Positions 1 to 8,100 of a stretch of 35,855 nt of DNA are shown one piece after another (the stretch's first letter is position 1; the number at the start of each line of letters is the position of its first letter). A program made the translations under genes and the position numbers. Below the pieces are notes generated by a model. The model did no database searches. It was not told the origin of the DNA and was given only the letters and a program-made list of their open reading frames with translations. This DNA is from Anoxynatronum sp033549305 (lineage in GTDB: Bacteria; Bacillota; Clostridia; Peptostreptococcales; Tindalliaceae): positions 1-35,855 of the forward strand of contig JAWSUV010000014.1 of assembly GCA_033549305.1 (NCBI GenBank), in the 5' to 3' direction.

Positions 1-76
1 AAGAGGCTTTGAGTCAGTATTTTCAATGTCTTCAACGTTGTTCAGTAGACCCTAATTCTTTTTAAATAACACTACG

Positions 77-727
77 TTAGTCCAGGAGGAATTGTTTCAG
101 TTCTGCCACATTCTCTGCCACTTGCTCTGCCCCTGAATCAATCAGCTCTTTTCGGGTGCCATAACCGTAAAGCACGCCTATGAAATGAAGCCCATGGCTC
201 TTAGCACCGATGACATCATGACTCCGGTCACCCACCATCACAGTGTGATCTGGCAATAATCCATGTTCTTTCAGGACTGCTTCAATGACCTCCGCTTTTG
301 CCGTGCGGCGCCCGTCCAGGTAACTGCCATAGATCCCTTCAAAAAGATCTGTTAACCCATCTTCTTCTATAATCTTTTCTGCAAAATCTGTGGGTTTTGA
401 CGTAGCCAGATAGAGTTTCCTGCCCTTTTGCTTTAAAGCCAGAAGCAACTCCGGAATCCCTTCATAAACTGTATGTTCCAGGATCCCCTTGCTCGTATAA
501 TATTCTCTGTATTTCAAAATGGCTTCACGAGCCTGCCCTTCATCCATGCCATGGAGTTCCATAAAAGAATCAAGTAAAGGTGGACCAATATATGCCTCCA
601 ATGCATTCAGGTCCATTACCTCAATCCCAAAGTGAGCCAGTGCATGCTGAACTCCTCTGGTAATCCCCTTTTTTGAATCAGTCAGAGTACCGTCCAGGTC
701 AAACAATATGTGCTGCCATTGTTTCAC
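77..727 (-). CDS. HAD-superfamily phosphatase (phosphoglycolate-phosphatase-like)
   Basis: Cytoplasmic Mg-dependent phosphohydrolase of HAD subfamily IA with a helical cap. Motif I is FDLDGTL near residue 10 (nucleophile and acid Asp), motif II is the Ser of ATSKP, motif III a Lys in RRTAKAEV, and motif IV is VGDRSHD. Length (216 aa) suits the Gph/PpaX group, but the substrate cannot be told; a nucleotide or phosphoglycolate are both possible. I chose the GTG start at 727 because the GAAAGGGG ribosome site sits 9 nt upstream; the TTG at 733 is only 3 nt from it. It lies 31 nt after the diguanylate cyclase gene on the same strand, so the two are probably co-transcribed. Confidence 0.9.
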   Translation of the reverse strand: MKQWQHILFDLDGTLTDSKKGITRGVQHALAHFGIEVMDLNALEAYIGPPLLDSFMELHGMDEGQAREAILKYREYYTSKGILEHTVYEGIPELLLALKQKGRKLYLATSKPTDFAEKIIEEDGLTDLFEGIYGSYLDGRRTAKAEVIEAVLKEHGLLPDHTVMVGDRSHDVIGAKSHGLHFIGVLYGYGTRKELIDSGAEQVAENVAELKQFLLD

Positions 728-758
728 TCTCAAATGCCCCTTTCATGAATCTTTGATC

Positions 759-1988
759 TTATTCAGCTTTTGTATTTTCATGGCTAACTGTGTTTCCGCC
801 TTTTCTTTTTGCATCAGCCATTGCCCGGTTGGCATTTTCAATTAATTTAATCACTGAAATCCCATCTTTGGGATAAACCGCTATCCCAATGGAGATACTG
901 AAGTCAGGATCGATTAATGCCTGCACCTTCTGCCGCAGACGTTCGGCAACCAATTTTGCCTTTGCCAGATTCAGTCCCGGCAGCATGATAATGAACTCGT
1001 CACCCCCATAACGTCCCAGTTGATCTTCATTTCGGATGACATTTTCAGCTGTTTCCGCAAGTTGTTTCAAAGCCAAATCACCCACAGCATGACCATAATG
1101 ATCATTGATCTGCTTAAAATGATCGATATTAAACATCAAAATGACAAATGGCTGATCCTTGTTGTTGTTAATCTGGTTTTCAATCAAATCCATGATGCTA
1201 ATCCGGTTCAGCGCTCCAGTCAACCCATCTCTCCTTGCGCTTTCAAGGATATGGCGATGATTTTGGGATAACTTGGATTCCCGATTTTCAGACGCATAAA
1301 GCGTCGTTTTTTCGATCGTTTGCTGCGCAATACTCAGTTCATGGCGACAGGCGATCGACTCTTCCCGCGCAACCAGGGAGAAGTGAGCTGCCCATAGAAA
1401 GTATGCCATAATCTTCAGTGTCACAGACACTTCCGGCATATAAAGTGACCGGTAAAAGAACTGAACCGCATAAGAAAAGACCAGCAGTAAACTCCCATAG
1501 AAAAATAGTCTGAGTAGTACCTTTTTTCGTTTATTTATGTAATATAAACCTCCAAGCGAGATTAAAAGTGTCCATAGATAATGTGGTTGAGGGACACGGT
1601 CTATTAGTTTTAGCGCCAGATTATGCAGCGTCAATAGTGTTGCGGTTGTGATGATCGGCAAGCCCAGAAATGGGAAGATAATGCGTTCCAAGTACTGCGA
1701 CTTTTCCCAGTAGGTGCTAACCGCCAAGAATAGAATGAGCGATTCTCCCAGCCAATATACCTGCTCAAAACTAAAATCCGGAGTTAGGTTGAGCGCATTT
1801 ATTAGATAAATCACCAACGGAACAATAAATATTCGCGCTCTCCTAACGACCATTTCATTCTGGTATGGGTGTTGGATTGACAGCAGTACGATGGAAAAAC
1901 AGACCGCCAGCGAGATCATCCTCATAAACTGGTTCAATAAATTTAAGCTGTCCACCCTGCTCACCCCTTTCACCATTACTACATTCAT
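759..1988 (-). CDS. Membrane-anchored diguanylate cyclase (GGDEF)
   Basis: Predicted to make cyclic di-GMP from two GTP. The N-terminal half has about six hydrophobic segments and no recognisable ligand-binding domain; the C-terminal ~165 residues are a GGDEF domain with the intact signature RYGGDEF. An RxxD inhibitory site (RNED) lies five residues before GGDEF, so product inhibition is expected. There is no EAL or HD-GYP domain. The start is uncertain: ATG at 1988 follows GAAGGAAGAAAGGT, an in-frame ATG lies upstream at 2024, and an in-frame GTG further in follows a GGGGTGAGCAGG stretch. It is downstream of the PhoH-like gene and upstream of the HAD phosphatase. Confidence 0.9.
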   Translation of the reverse strand: MNVVMVKGVSRVDSLNLLNQFMRMISLAVCFSIVLLSIQHPYQNEMVVRRARIFIVPLVIYLINALNLTPDFSFEQVYWLGESLILFLAVSTYWEKSQYLERIIFPFLGLPIITTATLLTLHNLALKLIDRVPQPHYLWTLLISLGGLYYINKRKKVLLRLFFYGSLLLVFSYAVQFFYRSLYMPEVSVTLKIMAYFLWAAHFSLVAREESIACRHELSIAQQTIEKTTLYASENRESKLSQNHRHILESARRDGLTGALNRISIMDLIENQINNNKDQPFVILMFNIDHFKQINDHYGHAVGDLALKQLAETAENVIRNEDQLGRYGGDEFIIMLPGLNLAKAKLVAERLRQKVQALIDPDFSISIGIAVYPKDGISVIKLIENANRAMADAKRKGGNTVSHENTKAE

Positions 1989-2040
1989 ACCTTTCTTCCT
2001 TCGTCTTATTCGTTTTTTCACCATTTTTGACCGATTTATA

Positions 2041-2071
2041 CAACAAACGACCGCGAGCAGCCAGCCCGCGG
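2041..2071 (-). terminator. Possible Rho-independent terminator after the PhoH-like gene
   Basis: On the minus strand CCGCG and CGCGG form a 5-bp GC stem (2067-2071 with 2051-2055), followed by a T-rich stretch TCGTTTGTTG. It is 25 nt past the phoH-like stop. The stem is short and the T-tract is interrupted, so termination may be partial. Confidence 0.4.
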
Positions 2072-2096
2072 CTCTGAATGATTCTTTATCGAGTTC

Positions 2097-3467
2097 TTAC
2101 ATGTGTTTTTCCGCCAGTTGTGCCAGCGGGCTGCGTTCCACCTGGCGGAGCGTGATGTGACCGGTGATATCAAAGGCTTTCATCTTGTCGACGGTATACA
2201 CCAATCCATTGGATTTCGAATCCACCAGTACATTATCAATCTGGTTGTCTGACGGATCGCCCAGGAACAGGAACTTGGCGCCCTCTCCCGCCCGTGTCAG
2301 CATCAGCTTCGCCAGGTGGGGTGTCGTTTCCTGGGCTTCATCCACAATGACCAGCGCATTAGCCAGGGTTCTTCCCCGCATATAGTTAAAAGTCTTCATT
2401 TCCAACACACCTGCATCCATATAAGTGCTGATAAAGTGTTCAACTGAAAAATCCGGTTTCTCTCCCTTTCTGTAAGTCTGGGGGATTCCTTCCGCCTTGT
2501 TTTTATGCTTCAGATCGAATAAGTTGTCCACCGCATCATAAAAGGCCTGCATCCAAGGCTTTAACTTCTCCCGTTCCTCACCTGGCAAAAATCCAATATC
2601 ATTTCCGGCTGGAACCACGGGACGCACAAAAATAATTTTACGGAAGAGCCCTTTTTCCAGTACTGCCTGAAGGGAGTACGCAATACTGAGAATACTCTTA
2701 CCACTGCCGGCACCGCCCATGACGCTGGCGAAATGGATGGCCGGATCATGGAGCAGTTCCATCGCCATTTTTTGTTCCCGGTTAATGGGTTTGATACCCC
2801 AGGTGTATTCATTCACATATTCGAGCGGAACAATCGATCCCCTTTGCAATTTAGCCAGTATTTCATGCCCTGACTGGTCTTGACTTTTTATATGGAAAAA
2901 ATGATTGGGGTAGACAGGCTCCTCAAAATATTCCGGAACCGTCAGCCCCCCCTGGTAGATCCTGTTGATGTCAGCCGATGGCATCATTGTCTCACTGAAG
3001 CCCTTGTAAAGGTCTTCCGTATGCACTTTATCGGTTTCATAGTCTTCCACTCTCATCCCCAGAGCATCTGCTTTCACGGTCATACACATATCTTTTGTCA
3101 CCAGAATCGTTGGTCGTTCCGTATCTTTCTCCGAAATGCTTTTAGCAATGGCCAGGACGCGGTTATCATTTTTTTTGGTGTCCATACCCTCTGGTAGATT
3201 CAGCACATCCATATGGTTCATTTCAATCCGGATGATGCCGCCTCCAGGCAAGCGAATGCCATCCACAAAATTTCCCCACTGCCGGACTTTGTTAAGTTCC
3301 TTAAGTACCTGTCGTGCATGGTAGCCGACCATCCCACTGGATTTTTTAAGACCATCAAGTTCTTCCACTGTCACAAGAGGTAAAATTAAATGATTATCCT
3401 GAAAATTGTAGAGAAACAACGGATCATGAATCATCACATTAGTGTCGATCACATAGTTTTTGATCAT
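2097..3467 (-). CDS. PhoH-family protein with N-terminal PIN domain (PhoH2/YlaK type)
   Basis: Predicted RNase/RNA helicase-like ATPase. An N-terminal PIN nuclease domain (about residues 3-140) begins with YVIDTNVMIHD and carries further acidic residues (EELD, KNDNRVL, TKD). A C-terminal PhoH P-loop ATPase follows, with Walker A GGAGSGKS and Walker B ALVIVDEAQ. The length of 456 aa is normal for this PIN-PhoH family. ATG at 3467 is preferred over GTG at 3473 because AAAGGAG lies 8 nt before the ATG. The gene is the first of a minus-strand group with the GGDEF and HAD genes; its upstream side is a gene-poor gap. The cellular role is unknown; RNA processing is inferred from relatives. Confidence 0.92.
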   Translation of the reverse strand: MIKNYVIDTNVMIHDPLFLYNFQDNHLILPLVTVEELDGLKKSSGMVGYHARQVLKELNKVRQWGNFVDGIRLPGGGIIRIEMNHMDVLNLPEGMDTKKNDNRVLAIAKSISEKDTERPTILVTKDMCMTVKADALGMRVEDYETDKVHTEDLYKGFSETMMPSADINRIYQGGLTVPEYFEEPVYPNHFFHIKSQDQSGHEILAKLQRGSIVPLEYVNEYTWGIKPINREQKMAMELLHDPAIHFASVMGGAGSGKSILSIAYSLQAVLEKGLFRKIIFVRPVVPAGNDIGFLPGEEREKLKPWMQAFYDAVDNLFDLKHKNKAEGIPQTYRKGEKPDFSVEHFISTYMDAGVLEMKTFNYMRGRTLANALVIVDEAQETTPHLAKLMLTRAGEGAKFLFLGDPSDNQIDNVLVDSKSNGLVYTVDKMKAFDITGHITLRQVERSPLAQLAEKHM

Positions 3468-3492
3468 GGGCACAGCTCCTTTAGTTTGAAGT

Positions 3493-3885
3493 TCACTCGC
3501 ATTGTTTAGATAATGATACCCTATTCATCCTCAAAAACAAAGAGACATTCTGTAAATTCTTCAAACATTCCTGTCGTTTTTTCCCAGTGTGCTTTCGATA
3601 ACGCCACTGGCTTTGTTTCCTCAACTCTTTGCCCGTATAACTGGATCTTTCTAATTCCATGTTTCGTGTTACTGATGCAATATTCTTGAGATCTGTTGCA
3701 TTTAAATAACGCTGAGTCTTTTCACCTGCCTACGGAAAAGATGTAGCCCCAGCTCTTGGAAATCCGCTTTTAGATGCCGGTTTGAACGATCCGAAAGTCA
3801 AAAGGCGCCTCTTCATCCGCCCTTCATCAATTGAATGCTTCTGCTTTCGTACCGTGTGCGCTGTAAAGATCTTACCAATTCTCTG
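3493..3885 (-). pseudogene. Possible decayed reading frame in a 480-bp gene-poor gap
   Basis: Between the PhoH-like start and homoserine dehydrogenase there is no convincing gene. One minus-strand frame is open from 3885 to 3496 except for a single TAG at 3730-3732, i.e. about 130 codons with one stop. A second minus frame is open for about 65 codons and ends at a TAG near 3523. Neither has a good start, ribosome site or recognisable motif; the composition is Lys/Arg rich, with fragments such as TGKELRKQSQWRYRKH. It could be the remnant of a transferred or mobile gene, or chance. I cannot name a family. Confidence 0.2.
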
Positions 3886-3902
3886 CTATCCCATGGTATA
3901 CT
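3872..3902 (+). promoter_or_regulatory. Weak candidate promoter for homoserine dehydrogenase
   Basis: A good -10 hexamer TATACT (3897-3902) lies 45 nt before the ATG. The only -35-like hexamer is TTACCA at 3872-3877, with a long 19-nt spacer. Treat it as tentative. Confidence 0.3.
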
Positions 3903-3947
3903 AAAAGCAGCGCTTATCAAAATACACTATCACAGGAGTTGGATCGT

Positions 3948-4988
3948 ATGACAAATCGAATCACCCTCTGTTTGGCTGGATTCGGCAACGCCGCACAGGC
4001 TTTCTGCCGCCTGCTGCTGCAACAGCAGCAGTATTTGTATAAAATGCATCAGGTTAAGGTTGACGTGACTGCTATTGCCGGCCGTTCAAAGGGAGCTCTT
4101 TTTGATCCAGTGGGCATCGATCTTTCCAGGGCTTTGGAAGAGGTGGCTCATCACGGAATGTTTTCATCGAATAATCCACAGTTAGCCTCATTGACCACCC
4201 TCGGCAGCATCCAACGATCACACGCACAAGTGCTGGTAGAGTTAAGCACCCTCTCAATAGAAAACGGACAGCCTGCCATTCAGCACATCGAAGAAGCACT
4301 GTGTCAAGGCATGCATGTGATCACTGCAAACAAGGGACCCATTGCGTGGGATTTCAGGCGTTTGAAAGAGTTGGCGGATCAGTCTGGAAAATGGCTGCTT
4401 CATGAGACAGTTGTGATGGATGGTGCCCCCGTTTTCAACCTGGTGAAAGAAACCTTGCCAGGCTGCTCAGTGACTTCTTTTAAGGGGATTCTCAATTCCA
4501 CCACCAACTTCATCCTGGAAGAAATGGAAACCGGAATGGCTTACGAGGATGCCGTTAGAGAAGCGCAGCGAAGAGGGTTTGCCGAGGCTGATCCTTCTCT
4601 TGATGTAGAAGGCTGGGATGCTGCTGCAAAAACAAGTGCCCTGCTGAATGTATTGATGAATGGGAATGTAACCCCTCCAGAGATTTTACGTGAAGGCATC
4701 ATGAAAATTTCGATGGAGGATGTAAAAGCTGCTCAGAAAAAAAACTGCAAAATAAAGTTGCTTTGTGAAGGCTGGTTGGAAAATGGTCAGCCCAGAGGCC
4801 GCGTTTTACCGTCGCTGGTGGAGAAAAATGATTTGTTCAGCACCATTGATGCCACTTCTTCCATCCTGTCAGTAACCACAGATCTGATGGGAGAAATATG
4901 TATGGTGGAACGCCATCCGGAAATTGAACAGACTGCCTATGGAATATACAGCGATTTGTTGACACTCATCCGGAAGACTTCGAAATAA
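3948..4988 (+). CDS. hom: Homoserine dehydrogenase (short form, no ACT domain)
   Basis: NAD(P)-dependent reduction of aspartate semialdehyde to homoserine on the way to threonine and methionine. The N-terminal Rossmann motif reads LAGFGNAAQAF, slightly divergent from GxGxxG. Family hallmarks are ITANKGPIAW (dinucleotide/substrate site) and EADPSLDVEGWDAAAK (catalytic Lys/Asp segment). At 346 aa it ends after the catalytic domain, so the C-terminal ACT regulatory domain of many ~430-aa enzymes is absent. ATG at 3948 is preferred over TTG at 3939 because AGGAG is 9 nt before the ATG and abuts the TTG. It is a single plus-strand gene between minus-strand groups, with no thrB, thrC or asd beside it. 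Confidence 0.93.
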   Translation: MTNRITLCLAGFGNAAQAFCRLLLQQQQYLYKMHQVKVDVTAIAGRSKGALFDPVGIDLSRALEEVAHHGMFSSNNPQLASLTTLGSIQRSHAQVLVELSTLSIENGQPAIQHIEEALCQGMHVITANKGPIAWDFRRLKELADQSGKWLLHETVVMDGAPVFNLVKETLPGCSVTSFKGILNSTTNFILEEMETGMAYEDAVREAQRRGFAEADPSLDVEGWDAAAKTSALLNVLMNGNVTPPEILREGIMKISMEDVKAAQKKNCKIKLLCEGWLENGQPRGRVLPSLVEKNDLFSTIDATSSILSVTTDLMGEICMVERHPEIEQTAYGIYSDLLTLIRKTSK

Positions 4989-5005
4989 GAATGTAAGCCG
5001 CAAAC

Positions 5006-5042
5006 ATCAAAAGCCGGATTCCGACGATCTGAAATCCGGCTT
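5006..5042. terminator. Terminator hairpin between convergent hom and C39-like genes
   Basis: A perfect 10-bp stem AAGCCGGATT/AATCCGGCTT (5011-5020 with 5033-5042). On the minus strand it is followed by TTTTGATGTTT, so it mainly serves the C39-like gene, whose stop codon overlaps the stem. On the plus strand it follows hom by 22 nt but lacks a T-tract. Confidence 0.65.
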
Positions 5043-5868
5043 ACCTGAAATAGATTAAACCCGAGTATCCCTTTCCCCACAATGAACTGAGATTCAAATC
5101 AACCCGATAGCCCCAGGAAGAAACTTCGATGAACACCTCGCCTGTCTTCTGATTCTCCAACAGGGCAGTGATCACCACCCAATGGCGCTGGAAATCATTC
5201 ACTGTTGTTTCTCCCGTTAATTCATCAATCCAGTGTCTCACAGCTTGAAGCGCCGGATTCCAGGTATTGATCATCGCCACCGGACATCCGCTGCCAAGTC
5301 CCTGCCGAATATACTCCACCGCCTGGTGCAAAGACATCTGGAGGCTGGTGTTGAGATGGGGTCTTTTTTTTCTGTCCCGCCAGACCGGAACCAGCATCAC
5401 TCCTTTTCGTGTTCCGTAGCGCACCAGTCTTTTGCTGAAGAAGGACAGGCCAGGTATTCCCAAAGAAGGAGGTGTTTTTTTAAAGATGTCACCCGGAACC
5501 CAATGATTCCAATTGGGCAAAGGCAGTGGCTTCACTACACGGTAGACCGATTCCATATGCTGGATAAAATGATCGCGGCGTGTATCGGGAAAAGGATACA
5601 GGTGCTTCCATTCTTCGCCACGATTTATTGCAAGATAGGCCAGTATATTGGCTGCAGCTACAGTTCCACATCCGCCATGGACGCCGTTGGATTTTAACAG
5701 CCACAGCTGGCTGCCACCAAAGTATCGTTTACGGGAGCCCGGTTCGTCAAAGATGAAGATAAACGCCTTTTCACCCGACAGACGGGTTGTGATAACATCC
5801 TCTGGGGGGGATTCGTGGTTTTGTATGCCGCCTTGTTTTTTTTCACCCACTTTATCCGGACGCTCCAT
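5041..5868 (-). CDS. Uncharacterised C39/papain-like cysteine peptidase-fold protein
   Basis: About 275 aa without an obvious signal peptide. The stretch GVHGGCGTVAAANILAYLA (Cys near residue 67) looks like the catalytic Cys segment of C39/papain-like peptidases. A later HWVVITALL could supply the His and VSSWGYRVDL resembles the Asn/Asp-Trp-Gly region of that fold. The family call rests only on these motifs; activity is not shown. The ATG at 5868 overlaps the CatE-like gene by 17 nt; an upstream ATG at 5910 would overlap by 59 nt and has a weaker ribosome site. It is the last gene of a minus-strand run with the CatE-like protein, the nitroreductase-methyltransferase and pcm, and has its own terminator. 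Confidence 0.65.
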   Translation of the reverse strand: MERPDKVGEKKQGGIQNHESPPEDVITTRLSGEKAFIFIFDEPGSRKRYFGGSQLWLLKSNGVHGGCGTVAAANILAYLAINRGEEWKHLYPFPDTRRDHFIQHMESVYRVVKPLPLPNWNHWVPGDIFKKTPPSLGIPGLSFFSKRLVRYGTRKGVMLVPVWRDRKKRPHLNTSLQMSLHQAVEYIRQGLGSGCPVAMINTWNPALQAVRHWIDELTGETTVNDFQRHWVVITALLENQKTGEVFIEVSSWGYRVDLNLSSLWGKGYSGLIYFR

Positions 5869-6703
5869 TTTCTGATACCACCACCCGGATCCCGTTTCCG
5901 GAAGGATCATGAATCAACAGACTTCCCGATGATTCCAAAAAACTGATATTGTACTGATTCAGTTTTTCAATCAATAAGTGGCGTGCTTCCTGCTGCGGAA
6001 GTTCGAGTGTGATGTGCTTGAGCCCAACACAGTTTTCTGGCGGCGGTGACCCTCCGGCGCTTTCCCACGAATTTAAGCCAATATGGTGGTGATAGTGTCC
6101 CGTCGATAGAAATGCTGCACTGCCTTCCAGTTCCATCATCAGGTCAAATCCCAGTATCTGTTGGTAGAAAGCTGCCGTACGTTTTAAATCATTTGCTTTT
6201 AGATGAACATGCCCCATGATGGTCGCTGCCGGCAACCCCTTCCAGGACTCACCTGTGGCTTCACTCAGCAGGTCTTGAATCTGAAGACGATCCGTTCCCA
6301 TCACTTCCGGTGCAGCATCTGCGCGATCCGAGTATATTTCGATGCCGTTTCCTTCCGGATCAGTCAGATAAACAGCTTCACTTACATAATGATCTGATGC
6401 CCCCTGGAGCTGCGTTCCGATTTGCTGAAAATGGATGAGCTGGTCTGCCAATGCAGCCCTGCTGGGCAGCAGCAACGCTATATGATACAGCCCGGTGGCA
6501 TCTGGCGCCGGGCTAATGGCATTGTCCACTTTATTCAGTATTAGCAGTGGATGAATACCGTCAGCTGAAAGCTCTACTTTTGTATCGTTGACTCGATATT
6601 CTTTCAGCCCGATGTGCTCCTGATAGAAAGCTGACAGTTTTTCGAGATCGCTTGATTTCAGTGTTACCTGGGTGACCCGGATAATTGGTGATTTTTCTTC
6701 CAT
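5852..6703 (-). CDS. CatE-like two-domain vicinal-oxygen-chelate (glyoxalase/dioxygenase) protein
   Basis: Two consecutive glyoxalase/bleomycin-resistance folds, as in Bacillus CatE (catechol 2,3-dioxygenase), and of the same length (283 aa). Domain 1 shows VTLKSSDLEKLSAFYQEHIG, TGLYHIALLLP and DPEGNGIEIYSD. Domain 2 shows GHVHLKANDLKRTAAFY, GHYHHHIGLNSW and LKHITLELP. In domain 1 the usual first metal His is replaced (VTQVTL), and domain 2 lacks the last Glu (GIRVVV), so the metal site is not standard; Bacillus CatE has a similar ending. ATG at 6703 follows GAGAGGAGAGAGCG. Role: possibly aromatic ring cleavage or detoxification. An oxygen-dependent enzyme would be odd in a strict anaerobe, so the substrate is open. 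Confidence 0.8.
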   Translation of the reverse strand: MEEKSPIIRVTQVTLKSSDLEKLSAFYQEHIGLKEYRVNDTKVELSADGIHPLLILNKVDNAISPAPDATGLYHIALLLPSRAALADQLIHFQQIGTQLQGASDHYVSEAVYLTDPEGNGIEIYSDRADAAPEVMGTDRLQIQDLLSEATGESWKGLPAATIMGHVHLKANDLKRTAAFYQQILGFDLMMELEGSAAFLSTGHYHHHIGLNSWESAGGSPPPENCVGLKHITLELPQQEARHLLIEKLNQYNISFLESSGSLLIHDPSGNGIRVVVSENGASG

Positions 6704-6749
6704 GGATCGCTCTCTCCTCTCTATTAAGTTGGGTTGTTCATTCACATGC

Positions 6750-8087
6750 TCACTGACTGCTCCTCTTTTCGGCGACCATACCGTAAAAATGTGCTGCAAA
6801 GCTCTTTTCACTGACGATTCGAAATCCTGTCATATCCAGCAGGGTCCTTGCTTCCTCCAGGCTGATGCGGTGGTGAAGCGGTGGTCCTTCTGGTGTTTCC
6901 TTTTTATCCCATTCAAGTAACGCCAATCTGCCTCCAGGCGGTAAAATTCGGTTGGCCTCCATCAAAAACTCCTGGCGGTCAGCGACTTCATGAAGTACGT
7001 TAGCCATCCAGACATAAGTAACGGATGCATCCGGCAGTTTAAAATCATAATTGTCGGTACGCATTGTAACCACTTTATTTCTTTGATGATCTGCCATGGT
7101 TTTATCGGTTTCCTGCAGCATTTCTTCTGAAGTATCCAGTGCATAGACCGTCCCTTCAGAATAAATGATTTCAGCGGCCGCCATGGAAAAATACCCGGTG
7201 CCGCATCCCACATCGGCGACAATATCGTGTGATTTCAGACCCATGGCCTTCAACACATCCTGTGCAGGCAGGTTTCTTTGGCGCCAGGCGTCCTTCAAAA
7301 CTGCTTTATGGCGGGGATCGAACTTATGAACCGGTTCCAACAGCATCGTCAGGGTATAATGTGCTCCAATAGGATGCCCTTCCGCTGCTTCCAAATCATG
7401 TATAAACTGCACCTGAAATTCTTTAGCCGTTGCAGCAAGCCACAAGTGGCACAAAGCAATGCCCATATCAATTCCGTTTAGCCTGTCGTATAGCCAGGCT
7501 TTCAGCAGTCCGGTGTTCATCCGGTAAACATGAACTGCTTTTTCTGTAGTGCGAAACTGCCATGGCTGACTGTTGGTTGCAGAAGGTGCCAGCCGTGCTG
7601 CTTCAATGATTTCCGCATGGTAAGGAGTCGGGCAAATTAGCTGCCTTGTTTTTCGTTTAAACTCCTCCGCTCCCCCACGGTGCAGGGTTTCTTCCGGAAT
7701 CCCGACAGACAGGGCAATGACAAATGGAAATACTGATTCTCCTTCGAACTGGCTGGTCGGTTTTGCCATACCCAGCCAGCAGGTCCCTAATCCCATGGCG
7801 GAGAGTGCCAGGTCCAACTGTTGGAGGATGAATCCGGCGTTTTCTAAGTAACCTTTCTTTTTCTCAGAGAAGAAAAGCAGGTAATGGGGTGATTTTATGG
7901 CTAAAAATCCCTTGACGGCGTCCTGTGAAAAGAGTTTGATTTCAGTCCGAATCGAATTATCCAGCAGCTTAACCTGTTGAATGGCAGTGTCGATTGCATC
8001 GATAGAAGATTGCGGCAAGCCCTCCATCCGGTATTTTCGAATAGATTTGCGTTTGAATATGGTTTGATAAAGTACAGTGGGCGTCAT
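6750..8087 (-). CDS. Fused nitroreductase (TM1586-like) and class I SAM methyltransferase
   Basis: One uninterrupted 445-residue frame carries two enzymes. Residues ~1-250 are an FMN nitroreductase-fold protein of the TM1586 type: IFKRKSIRKY near residue 10, GLGTCWLGMAKP near 100, APSATNSQPW near 168. Residues ~270-445 are a UbiE/type-11 methyltransferase with the SAM motif VADVGCGTGYF near 291, ALDTSEEML as motif II and LPPGGRLALLEWD as the post-motif. These parts are normally separate proteins. No frameshift or stop marks the junction, so it is read as a true fusion. The ATG at 8087 follows AAAGGAGACAGGTTT. It lies 13 nt after pcm and 46 nt before the CatE-like gene. Substrates are unknown. 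Confidence 0.88.
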   Translation of the reverse strand: MTPTVLYQTIFKRKSIRKYRMEGLPQSSIDAIDTAIQQVKLLDNSIRTEIKLFSQDAVKGFLAIKSPHYLLFFSEKKKGYLENAGFILQQLDLALSAMGLGTCWLGMAKPTSQFEGESVFPFVIALSVGIPEETLHRGGAEEFKRKTRQLICPTPYHAEIIEAARLAPSATNSQPWQFRTTEKAVHVYRMNTGLLKAWLYDRLNGIDMGIALCHLWLAATAKEFQVQFIHDLEAAEGHPIGAHYTLTMLLEPVHKFDPRHKAVLKDAWRQRNLPAQDVLKAMGLKSHDIVADVGCGTGYFSMAAAEIIYSEGTVYALDTSEEMLQETDKTMADHQRNKVVTMRTDNYDFKLPDASVTYVWMANVLHEVADRQEFLMEANRILPPGGRLALLEWDKKETPEGPPLHHRISLEEARTLLDMTGFRIVSEKSFAAHFYGMVAEKRSSQ

Positions 8088-8100
8088 AAACCTGTCTCCT

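Noticed and set aside
3..65. A plus-strand open frame running in from the left edge and ending at TAA 63-65
   Set aside because: Only about 20 codons are visible and no family can be recognised; it could be the 3' end of a convergent gene or chance.
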